NCBI GenBank assembly: GCA_963965975.1
Contig: OZ014414.1
Coordinates: 5,803,501-5,867,500 of the forward strand
DNA: 64,000 nt
Source of the DNA: Xestospongia bergquistia
Taxonomy: Eukaryota > Porifera > Demospongiae > Haplosclerida > Petrosiidae
Direction: 5' to 3'
In this document: one piece after another, positions 24,735 to 34,294 of the stretch
Position numbering within the stretch: position 1 is the stretch's first letter
Layout of the letters: every line of letters begins with the position of its first letter
Program-made: the position numbers and the translations under genes
Notes under the pieces: generated by a model
What the model was told of the DNA's origin: nothing
The model's database searches: none
Seen by the model: the letters and a program-made list of their open reading frames with translations, nothing else

Positions 24735-25330
24735 ATGGTGCATTGACAGTGAAGGTGTGCTATACATCAAAGAATCAAATCCAACAGGTCAAGTAAATTC
24801 AGGAAATAATGGATTTCCTGGACTAACAATGAAAAAGTATAAGAACATTGGCTATAGTCTATGTAGTTGATTAGTGTTATCATTGATAGTCAAGGTTCAG
24901 TATTCTTCACTACTTGTAGAATTAGTCACAACAAAGTAAGTGGACAAGTGAGAACTGCATGGGATATCAATTTGACTAACTTGACCATCTAACTAAGCCA
25001 GTAAATACTTAGCATCAATACATATGTTCATACTATTATACTTTATGTGTTGTAACAGTCCTCATAAACATATATGGAAATATTTTGCTAGTGATTATCA
25101 GTTAACCCACTAATGATTGTTGTCCATATAACATTGACAGGACAAGTTACATTGGAAACAACTACTACTGTAAGTCAGGAATAGTTGGTGGAGGTTCAAG
25201 CAATGTTATTTATCTGCTTGATCCAATATGGGATAGGCAATAATGTGGAGGATTAGGAGGACCCCCAATGTTTGTAAAGACACTCAGTGAGACCACAACT
25301 GATGATATAAAGGTGAAGAAACTTAAGTGG
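24735..25330 (+). pseudogene. Old FReD-like gene copy
   Basis: Weak but colinear with the 23178 gene. A PGLTMKKYKNIGYSLCS-like stretch near 24815-24870 is followed by VQYSSLL/SHNKVSGQVR equivalents, then DCCPYNIDRTSYIGNNYYC in pieces and the DPIWDRQ-stop-CGGLGG block (~25215-25260), and PMFVKTLSETTTDDIK. Many stops and indels. A further scrap of the IELR-x(8)-E-x-I end lies at 25490-25560. Confidence 0.65.
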
Positions 25331-25489
25331 CAGACAATCACCTAGAGGAAGAGGACCCAATTAGTAAGCAATGGAAGACACTAGTTTGCTCAGCTGATAC
25401 TTTTTGTTCCTAATAAAATATATAGATATAAGTTGATTATTTGAACATGTTACAAGGTCCTTTAAAGCATGCTTCCGTACAATGTGCTT

Positions 25490-25560
25490 AAGACATTGAG
25501 TTGAGAGCAATATGCCCATCAATGAGGCTATCAGTAATGAATACATGAATTATACATTGC
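25490..25560 (+). pseudogene. Scrap of a FReD-like 3' terminus
   Basis: ACATTGAGTTGAGAGCAATA followed by the ATGAGGC-TATCAGTAATGAATA stretch matches the IELR...NEGIGNEDI coding end of the intact genes. It is probably a partial duplication after the 24735-25330 remnant. Confidence 0.45.
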
Positions 25561-26705
25561 TAAATATATAATGAGTATTTCATATTGTTACTGATAACAT
25601 TATCCTCTGAATAATGACACAATATCTGTCATAAAATAGTATACTAGAGCCCTTGTGCATGAATCAACACACTTGATGGTTTGGATGTTCTGAAGATGCC
25701 ATCTTGCTGGTTGTTTGTCCTCCTGATCCTATTTCTGAAAAATATATTGTTCTTAATCACTATATATACAATATTTGTTAAGTCAATGTCATCATCTCGT
25801 CAAAGTAGTTGATTGTCATGTAAATGATGTCAAAGTATTGCTCTAAAACATTATCAATTTAACATATGACTATCTGTTGACACTTTAGGATTAATAGTTG
25901 CTGTTATTGTAGAAATGATGTGAGTAATTTTAGGGAATTGTTTGTTTTATCATTGTTATCAATTTTTAAAACTATTCTAATAAGGATACATTAATAACTA
26001 ATCATTCAAAAATGGAGGACATGTCCCAAGAGGGTAATAGTCCATATTTACTTGACACAAGACAATTGCATACAGCAAGATCTCTGTGAATAAAATGTTG
26101 TTGCTCCAAGTATCGACAGCCTTGAGCAACATCTAATGCTATCTGAACAAGTTCTGCTAAAGTCAATAATGCAGGACCCTATAAAAGGAATGAATGGATG
26201 GATAAATAGTTATATGGATGAGTGGATAGACAGTCAAATGGATATTAGGATAAATAAATGGACAGATAGACAAGTGAATAGACTAAAGAATAAATTGATA
26301 GATAGTTTTAATAGAGTGTACAATCAGATCAAGTGATTTTATTTATCATGTGACACTCACATGTTCTCGTTTACCTTCTTTTAGGAATTTCAATAAGTCA
26401 CCCCCATTGGCATTCATTCCATAATGATATAAATAGGATCATTATCAAGACACACCCCTAACACCTTAACAATGTTTTGATAATTGATGTTACTGTAATT
26501 GAGGGAAATGAATTGATAGAATATAAACAAAATATAATTACCTCATTACAGCTGCTTCCGACAGGAACTTCCTCTGTTCTACAGCTGTACTGCCTTTCTT
26601 CAGTGTCTTAATGGCCACAGGGGTGGGACCTGTACCTTGACCTAGGATATCTACAGCTATACCTTGGTATATTTCATCAAATTCACCTCGATCAATAAAT
26701 CTGAA

Positions 26706-26770
26706 TGGGAAGGGAGAGAGAGAGACAGAGAGACAGAGAGAGAGACAGAGAGACAGAGAGAGAGACAGAC

Positions 26771-26839
<69 letters not shown>

Positions 26840-26868
26840 AAGAGAAGAGAGAGAGAGAGAGAGAGATA
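26706..26868. repeat. Compound GA/GACA and (TA)n microsatellite
   Basis: AGAGAGACAGAGAGACAG-type repeats (26706-26770), then ~54 bp of TA (26772-26826), then GA repeats to ~26868. It sits in the intron just upstream of the kinase N-lobe exon. Confidence 0.9.
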
Positions 26869-27157
26869 CAATTATACTATAATTAAATAAGACAGAACAT
26901 TGTTACCATATTAGGACATATTTTAATATGAAAAAGTATTTATAAATGTTTGTCTAAAATACATGTATACATTTACTAAATGTATAGTATATTAAATAAT
27001 TGTGAGTAAATCTTACATCTTGTCATTTCAGTGATACTTAAACTCTCATAGACTCCAGCTGTATATTCTGTACCATTGTACTCTACAGACTTGTAGGTCC
27101 ATCAAATGTGTGGTCTATAATTAGTGTAGGCGGAGAGCTTAGTGAATGTGAAGTTAA

Positions 27158-28401
27158 GGTAAAAATATCTGAAATTTTTTTTCAGCTTTTTTTGATGCAA
27201 TCGTGTAAAGATACTTGTTCTAATAATTGATCATGCTTTAAATTTTTTTTAAAACCCTAGTACTTTGCAGAAATGTAGTTTGATTCCTTAATATCTGCAA
27301 TGCTTTGGAGACGTCAAATAATAATATTAAAGAACGTAGAGAGCTGAAACTTTTGAAAATTAAAGATGAAGTCAATTACTACAATTTTACAGATGGATTT
27401 ATTTCTACAATAATATTTGACATTTTTACAAAGCTGTAAACCTTCCATACTTTAATCACTACTATTATTATATGTTATACAAATCGTACAAAGAAATGCA
27501 TCCGTAAAAGTATTAAAAATTGATCATTTTCGATCTTGAACTTGTCAGGAGGTTGTTACATTATCCATAGAATCAAAAATCACAACAACAGTATCTAACA
27601 GTGCAAAAGTCACCATCTTGATAATGAATAATCGATTGTCATTAATTAAAGGCAATGAATACACTTAGTGTCAGGTTATTGATAAGTGACTTTCGCGGGG
27701 TTAGAATAGTTAAATAAAATGTATTAATTATTATTACTATTATTATTATTATTATTATTGTTCGTAGTCTTATGTGCCTTCATCTCAAAGCAGACCATGC
27801 TTTAATAACAATAATAACAACAATAATAAAAATAGTAATAATATATTTAACTATTTTAACCCCGCGAAAGCCACTTATCAATAACCTGACACTAAGTGTA
27901 TTCATTGCCTTTAATTAATGACAATCGATTATTCAATATCAAGATGGCGACTTTTGCACTGTTAGATACTGTTGTTGTGATTTTTGATTCTATGGATAAT
28001 GTAACAACCTCCTGACAAGTTCAAGATCGAAAATGATCAATTTTTAATACTTTTACGGATGCATTTCTTTGTACGATTTGTATAACATATAATAATAATA
28101 GTGATTAAAGTATGGAAGGTTTATAGCTTTGTAAAAATGTCAAATATTATTGTAGAAATAAATCCATCCGTAAATTGTAGTAATTGACTTCATCTTTAAT
28201 TTTGAAAAGTTTCAGCTCTCTAGGTTCTTTAATATTATTATTTGACGTCTCCAAAGCATTGCAGATATTAAGGAATCAAACTACATTTCTGCAAAGTACT
28301 AGGGTTTAAAAAAATTTTTAAAGCATGACCAATTATTAGAACAAGTATCTTTACATGATTCCATCAAAAAAAGCTGAAAAAAATTTTCAGATATTTTTAC
28401 C
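27158..28401. mobile_element. 1.24-kb TTAA-flanked foldback element with ~560-bp arms
   Basis: The left end reads TTAA-GGTAAAAATATCTGAAA and the right end is its reverse complement, closing with TTAA (27154-27157 and 28402-28405). The arms (27158 to ~27723 and ~27842 to 28401) match almost throughout, including the CCTGACACTAAGTGTATTCA and AACCTCCTGACAAGTTCAAG blocks. The ~120-bp centre holds ATT/AAT trinucleotide repeats and a short unique piece. There is no coding capacity, so it is non-autonomous. A TTAA target suggests piggyBac-type mobilisation, although the ends lack the usual CCC. It lies in an intron of the kinase remnant. Confidence 0.8.
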
Positions 28402-29051
28402 TTAAGTAGAAGAGGATAGCCAGACACTGAGGAAAGATCATGTGAGTTTTCACTACGTTGGTTGGGGTATAAATAGAATATAACAATAGATAGGTGAAAA
28501 ATGGATTAACATTATGTATATTGTCAGAGACATAATGTGCTTACATGTAAACCACACCTACATACCTGACTTCTGTAATGTATGCCTCAATCATCAGCAA
28601 GACTCTATGTTCATCTAGAGTTACCCCAGCAACCAAAGAAATATTTGTTATAATTTTCAATTGAGGTGGAAAAGGCAATGTTGTTATCAGGTCCATAGAC
28701 AAGAGATTTGAGTCCAGTTACTGACCAATGAGATAAATAAATTTTTCACCTCTGTTAGTATATACTGTTTAAGTTATTATAAACTTTTGTCTAAGGCTGT
28801 GGTTTCTAAGGTTATAGCAAATAAGTTTTGCTACAACTCCTGCGTTATTTTTAAACTTTTTATAAGTCAATATATATTTATTATAATCATTTTAAAATTT
28901 GTAATAATAATTCAGCAGCTTATGTATCTCAAAGATGTAACTCAAAGTGTACTCATGTCATACAGTTACAATAGTTTTAGCGGATATCATTTACAATTGT
29001 TATAATATATTCTGTTGGTTCACATTAATGGGATTATTATAATATATTTAG

Positions 29052-29150
29052 GAGAGACTGACTCCAGTTATGTTAGCTGCAGGAAATGGCCACAAAGATG
29101 TGATTTGGATTTTAATAGAGAGAGGAGCCAATCTAGATCTTGTTGATGCA
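29052..29150 (+). pseudogene. Ankyrin-repeat exon 1 (33 codons)
   Basis: Exactly 99 bp between TTTAG and GTAAGT, encoding TPVMLAAGNGHKDVIWILIE and RGANLDLVDA, a full ankyrin repeat in phase 0. One exon equals one repeat. No start codon or complete gene is seen around it. The exon alone is intact and could belong to a gene reaching beyond the decayed copies, but I treat it as part of a remnant. Confidence 0.6.
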
Positions 29151-29460
29151 GTAAGTGTTTATGTGCATATGTTATATTATAAATCCAGAGCTTCATCATT
29201 TTGAGTTTAATTGGGTTATTATAAAACTCTACCTTTTACTTCAAAATACTAAGAGCTATTGAAATTTAACCATGTTATTGTTAAGGTGATAACAATTATC
29301 CAGTCTTGACTAATCAATGTAAACTTGCAGGCTTCATATTTTTATCAAGACAATGGATGATTTTACTATTTATTTAGTGTGTTAGTTGTCTAATGTTCGT
29401 ATTTATTTAATCTGTTAGTGGTCTACGTTGACAGTCAATATTTGTCTTTTATTACAATAA

Positions 29461-29559
29461 GGTGGAAAGGTGGCTCTTCATTATGCAAGTATTAATGGAC
29501 ATAGTAATGTTGTTGAAATATTACTCAACCATAATGCTGATATCGACATTGTTACAAAG
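29461..29559 (+). pseudogene. Ankyrin-repeat exon 2 (33 codons)
   Basis: Reads VALHYASINGHSNVVEILL and NHNADIDIVTK, then GTAATT. The preceding bases are AATAA rather than AG, so the in-phase acceptor is missing; using the AAG one base later would shift the frame. A more decayed counterpart (FHYTTKKGHTDIVEI) lies at ~33366-33430. Confidence 0.55.
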
Positions 29560-30960
29560 GTAATTCAGATGATGAGAATGAATGTGCTTTAACTGTAATC
29601 TTTAAACTGTGGTAAAGAGATAATAACTACATATTTATCATGGTATGTGTTAATTGACCAATGAAAGTTTTCACCTCTGTTAGCATATACTGTTTAATTT
29701 ATTATAAAGTTTTGTCTAAAGCTGTGGTTTCTAAGGTTAAAGCAAATAAATTTTGCTAAAACTGCTGCGTTATTTTTAAATTTTTTATAAGTCAATTTAT
29801 TTTTTATTACAATCACTTTAAAATTTGTAATAATAATTCAGCAGCTTATGTATCTCAAAGATGTAACTCAAAGTGTACTCATGTCATACATTTGCAAAGT
29901 GTTAGTAGAGATCATTTACATTGTTATAATATATTTTGTTAGTTCACATTAATGGGATTATTGTAATATATATTTATTTTTAAGTTTTTTATAAGTCAAT
30001 TTATTTATTATTACAATCATTTTAAAATTTGTAATAACAATTCAGCAGTTTATGTTACTCAAAGATGTTGCATACAGAAGACAATGCTCCTGAAACTGTT
30101 AAACAAGCAATGACTAAGATTTAAATATAAACTTGATGATGAACTACAATGGTAGTCTTGTATTTGTATTGTTGAGATTATAGTAAGAGTTGTTGAGAGT
30201 AGTTTGTTTAATTAAGAGTAGTTGATGTGACTGATAGTTTTAAAAGTAGATATAATGTTGTCTAGGTTTGTAATGTCCTAGTATACTCATGTAATACATT
30301 TACAATAGTATTAGTAGAGATAATTTGCAATTGTTATAATATATTCCCTTGGTTCACATTAATGTGTTTGTTATAATATATTTATATTATAATATATTGA
30401 CTAATGTAATTGCTCCATTACAAGTAAAGAAATATATTGTACCCCTCTTGAAAAGGTGTATAGATTATTATAGACTTTTGTCTGAGGCTATTGTTTCCAA
30501 GGTGATAAGAATCAACTTTGCTAAACTTACTGCATTATATTTAAATTTTTTATATGTCATTTTATTTATTATTACAAACAGTTTTAACTTTAGATTTGCA
30601 ATAACTAAGTGATCAGTTTACTGTACTCAATAATGTTTGATATAGAAGATAGTGTACATAAAAGCATTAAACAAACGATGAGTAAAATTAAAGTATGAAT
30701 TTAAGGAATGCTGATGGTAAATTATAGTGGTATAGCCTTATATTTGTATTGATGAGATATAGTAAGAGTTGTTGAGAATAGGTTGTTTGATTAAGACTAG
30801 CTGATGTCAGTAATATTTTTAGTAGATATAATGTTATCTAGGTTTGTAATGTGCTAGTGTACTCATGTAATCCATTTACAATACTATTAGTAGAGATAAT
30901 TTCAAATTTTCATAACATATTCCTTGGTACACATTAATGGGGTTATTATAATATATTTAG

Positions 30961-30972
30961 GAGGGAAAGACT
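30961..30972 (+). pseudogene. Ankyrin exon stump cut by piggyBac DNA
   Basis: TTTAG is followed by GAGGGAAAGACT, the same first 12 bases as the exon at 33092, and then the sequence switches abruptly into the piggyBac remnant at 30973. Confidence 0.7.
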
Positions 30973-30973
30973 A

Positions 30974-31746
30974 TTTAGCATACCTGTTTGTCTCTCTTAC
31001 AATTACACTTATGAGCTCATCGGAGAAGAAAGTATCGAATATCTCTATAGAATTAGCTATAGGTATTGTTGGGCCTACTTGTTTTGTAAATGGTTTTACA
31101 ATCACATCTGACAATGTAGTAGACCATATTCTTGTATCGTCACTACTGTTACTAGGTCCACCACTATCACTACCACGTTGACGACTACCACCAGCTCCAC
31201 CTCTTACACTACCACATCCACCTCTTCCTCTACCACGTCTACTTGCACCACATCCACCTCTTCCTCTACCATGTCTACTTGCACCACATCCACCTCTTCC
31301 TCTACCACGTCCACATTCACTAATACCATGTCGACCCCTACTACCAGCTCCACCTCTTCCATTACCACTTCCACTGCTATCATGCCTGCTACTACCTCTT
31401 CCCCTACCTCGTCCTCTTTGCATACCACCTCTTGTGCTACTTTGTCCACCTGTCAAAGGACCTTGTCCTCCTCCACCATTGTTTGCCAATTGTTCACAAA
31501 TTTCTTCTTCATCATCATCATCATCACTATTATCATCTTCATTTTGAGCAAACTGTAAGAAGAATAAATAAATATTACTTCATGCATATTTTCATAGTTA
31601 TATATTACATCAATTGTAACTATGTTTTCTTCAATTTCTTCATCACTACAGCTGGAATCAGTAATACAAAAGTCATCATCACTTCCTGAGAATATAATTT
31701 CATCATCAGACTCCTCTAGCATCTGCAGAACAGCACTTACATCCAT
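30974..31746 (-). pseudogene. PiggyBac transposase N-terminus with RGG-rich linker (partial)
   Basis: Exon 1 (31746-31609, 46 codons) is acidic: MDVSAVLQMLEESDDEIIF, CSDEEIEENIVTID. A GTAATA...CTTACAG intron (31608-31553) joins in phase to exon 2. Exon 2 runs from an Asp/Glu tract into a Gly/Arg-rich linker with three 12-residue repeats GRGRGGCGASRH (~31205-31320), then DVIVKPFTKQVGPTIPI and IFDTFFSDELISVIVRETNR. The last block is the start of the piggyBac transposase domain (DDE_Tnp_1_7). The reading frame stops at TAG 30971-30973, made by the junction. The catalytic aspartates are gone, so the product cannot transpose. The RGG-like linker is unusual and could bind RNA or DNA. Confidence 0.75.
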
Positions 31747-32263
31747 TATTTAGCAACACCTGCTTGCATATCACTTTTACCTCCTTTTACAATAATAAAT
31801 TGATAGCCACGCCCACACGCAAAGCCTTTCTTGAATTGCGTGTTTCAAGCTTTAGCTATAGTTTTCCTACTTTAGTTGTAACTCTACTTCTCATGTAACT
31901 ATGCCTAGATAACTTCCTAACATTGTAGAAGATTGTTGAGACTGATTTCAAATTTCGTTTCATCTTAGAGTAAGTCACGTACATTTTTTACATTATTCAT
32001 TCTAGGTCACTTCTATTTGAAGCTACAAATCTGATATTGTAAACGAAGCTCGAATCACTAATGGTAAATAAGTGTTCAAAGTTACAATAGCTTTGAAACC
32101 AGTATTTTAATTTGTTTCATAATTCTATAATATATGGTTAATGTTAGTACATTCGTATTTTCAAAAAGAAAGTTATTTATAATAAACACAAATAAACAAC
32201 ACGTATAAACACCAGAAGTAAATTCTGAAGGTTCCTAGGAAAAAGAAAAGAAAATAAAACAAA

Positions 32264-32325
32264 ATACGCCTAAAGGCGTATGCGGTCACAAATGAAATAA
32301 TTTAAAATACGCCATTTGGCGTATA
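32264..32325. repeat. Two subterminal palindromes of the piggyBac end
   Basis: ATACGCCTAAAGGCGTAT and ATACGCCATTTGGCGTAT-type palindromes, ~40 bp apart and within 80 bp of the terminus. Probably transposase-binding sites (inference). Confidence 0.6.
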
Positions 32326-33091
32326 CGGTTATTAAAGGGTTAATTAAAAGTAGTTGATGTGACAGATAGTTTTAAAAGTAGATATAATGTTGTCTAGGTT
32401 TTAATGTCCTAGTATACTCATGTAATACATTTACAATAGTATTAGTAGAGATAATTTACAATTGTTATAATATATTCCCTTGGTTCACATTAATGTGTTT
32501 GTTATAATATATTTATATTATAATATATTGACTAATGTAATTGCTCCATTACAAGTAAAGAAATATATTGTACCCCTCTCGAAGAGGTGTATAGATTATT
32601 ATAGACTTTTGTCTGAGGCTATTGTTTCCAAGGTGATAAGAAGCAACTTTGCTAAACTTACTGCATTATATTTAAATTTTATATATGTCATTTTATTTAT
32701 TATTACAAACAGTTTTAAATTTAGATTTGCAATAACTAAGTGATCAGTTTACTGTACTCAATAATGTTTGATATAGAAGATAGTGTACATAAAAGCATTA
32801 AACAAACGATGAGTAAAATTAAAGTATGAATTTAAGGAATGCTGATGGTAAATTATAGTGGTATAGCCTTATATTTGTATTGATGAGATATAGTAAGAGT
32901 TGTTGAGAATAGGTTGTTTGATTAAGACTAGCTGATGTCAGTAATATTTTTAGTAGATATAATGTTATCTAGGTTTGTAATGTGCTAGTGTACTCATGTA
33001 ATCCATTTACAATACTATTAGTAGAGATAATTTCAAATTTTCATAACATATTCCTTGGTACACATTAATGGGGTTATTATAATATATTTAG

Positions 33092-33190
33092 GAGGGAAAG
33101 ACTGCAGTTATGTTAGCTGCAAGTAATGGCAACAAAGATGTGATTTGGATTTTAATAGAGAGAGGAGCCAATCTAGACGTTGTTGATGCA
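33092..33190 (+). pseudogene. Ankyrin-repeat exon, duplicate of 29052-29150
   Basis: 99 bp between TTTAG and GTAAGT, encoding TAVMLAASNGNKDVIWILIE then RGANLDVVDA. Nearly identical to the first exon with a few substitutions. The next downstream counterpart (33366-33430) is broken, so no multi-repeat protein can be built here. Confidence 0.6.
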
Positions 33191-33963
33191 GTAAGTGTTT
33201 ATGTGCATATGTTGTATTATAAATCAAGAGTTTCATCATTTTGAGTTTAATTGGGTTATTATGAAAATCTCCTTTTTACTTCAAAATATTAAGAACTATT
33301 GAAATTTATGTTTTTACTATTGGTTTGCTGTGTTAATGGTAAAATTAGACAGTTGATGATAGGATTTCATTATACAACTAAAAAAGGTCATACTGATATT
33401 GTTGAAATATATGGATGTTGTTAATAAGGTAATTCAGATCATGAGAATAGGTATGCTTTACTCTAATCGTTAATCAGAACAGAACATAATTAGATACATT
33501 ATCAAAATATGCCTTAATTGACTAATGAGATTATTCCTTTACAGGTCAATTAATAAATATTTCACCTCCAAGAGAGATGTACAAGTTATTATGCATTTTT
33601 ATTCTGAGGCCATTTTTAGCTAATTGATTAAAATTGCTAAATTATAAAGTGGTCCTGAAAGTGTTAATCAAGCAATGACTGAGATTTAAGTATGAACTTG
33701 ATGAATGCTGATGACGAATTACAGTGGTAGTCTTGTTTTTATATTGATAACATTATAGTAAGAGTTGTTGATAGTAGTTTGTGTCAAGTTAAGAGTACTT
33801 GATGTGACTGATACTTTTTTAAAGTAGATAATATGTTATCTAGGTTTATAATGTACTAGTGTACTCATGTACTATCTTTACAACAGTGTTAGTAAAGATA
33901 ATGTACAATCTATAGAATATATTACCTTTGTTAACATTAATGGGGTTACTGTATTATATTTAG

Positions 33964-34071
33964 GAAGGATTGACTTCAGTTATATTAGCTGCATATAATG
34001 GACACAAAGATGTCGTTTCAATTTTAATACTGAGAAGAACCAATCTAGAACTTATTAATTGATGCATTAAG
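33964..34071 (+). pseudogene. Degenerate ankyrin exon, abutting a copia LTR
   Basis: Follows TTTAG: LTSVILAAYNGHKDVVSILI then LRRTNLELIN and a TGA caused by an inserted triplet-breaking stretch. The donor region (GCATTAAGTG) has lost GT at the normal place. The copia LTR begins immediately after. Confidence 0.6.
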
Positions 34072-34294
34072 TGTTAGCAGAGTTTAAGCAACAAATTGAT
34101 TATGAGAGAATATAATATAACAGCAATAAATATAATCAGAAATAGCAAGTCAGCAAGAGATTGATCAATAGACATATATATAACAATACAAAAAATCATT
34201 CATTTTATATAGCATCATTTACAGGGAGTATTACATAACAATGTTTACATAAGTGGTTAATGCATTCATACTTATAAATCACTATTCTCCAACA
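34072..34294 (-). mobile_element. 3' LTR of a Ty1/copia element
   Basis: On the minus strand the LTR starts TGTTGGAGAATAGTGATT directly after a polypurine-like AAGTGGGAG and ends GCTAACA, giving 5'-TG...CA-3' ends with a 4-base inverted terminus (TGTT/AACA) and a length of 223 bp. Only this LTR is present; the partner was lost with the 5' end. Confidence 0.7.

Larger units (their letters stand above)
26052..28720 (-). pseudogene. Receptor-type tyrosine kinase remnant
   Basis: Minus-strand blocks in order. 28720-28566 (NIAFPPQLKIITNISLVAG, EHRVLLMIEAYITEV) and 27114-27017 (KSVEYNGTEYTAGVYESLS) are possible extracellular or juxtamembrane exons. 26700-26542 is the kinase N-lobe (GEFDEIYQG, then VAIKTLKKGSTAVEQRKFL). 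26492-26361 has NIVKVLGVCLDNDPIYIIME and GGDLLKFLKEGKREH. 26178-26052 has LVQIALDVAQGCRYLEQQ and the catalytic loop HRDLAVCN. The VAIK lysine and HRD aspartate remain, but the Gly-rich loop has lost glycines (DRGEFDEIY), the loop Arg is Cys (family HRDLAARN), and about 4 bases are missing after IIME, shifting the frame. The C-lobe was not found. The Gly-loop and HRDLAARN pattern places it in the tyrosine kinases. Assignment of the two upstream blocks to this gene is inference. Confidence 0.7.
30973..32339 (-). mobile_element. PiggyBac-type element, truncated
   Basis: On the minus strand the element begins with TTAA-CCCTTTAATAACC (TTAA at 32340-32343), the canonical piggyBac end. It is followed by two subterminal palindromes and the 5' part of a transposase gene. 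The other terminus is missing: the sequence stops inside the transposase next to an ankyrin exon stump. The flanking DNA on the right is a second copy of the DNA that precedes the stump, so a deletion or unequal exchange removed the 3' half. Confidence 0.8.
28745..34071 (+). repeat. Tandem-duplicated ankyrin exon + intron units
   Basis: Blocks with the same intronic text recur. The TATACTGTTTAA...TTTTGTCTAAGGCTGTGG type begins at ~28765, 29690, 30450, 32580 and 33570. The TAGTAAGAGTTGTTGAGA type occurs at ~30180, 30770, 32890 and 33770. The sequence from ~30210 to 30972 is nearly identical to 32345-33103. Each unit ends in a TTTAG acceptor and a 99-bp ankyrin exon. This is serial duplication of an ankyrin exon with its flanking introns. 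Confidence 0.75.

Noticed and set aside
26538..26890. ORFs reading (YI)n or RERER across 26.7-26.9 kb
   Set aside because: They are translations of TA and GA microsatellites; only the 26542-26700 part is real kinase exon.
31178..31558. Long Ser/Thr-rich open frame on the plus strand
   Set aside because: It is the antisense of the Gly/Arg-rich transposase linker; the repetitive codons keep several frames open.
28740..33000. CRISPR-like spaced repeats
   Set aside because: The repeats are long duplicated introns with ankyrin exons, not short direct repeats with unique spacers.
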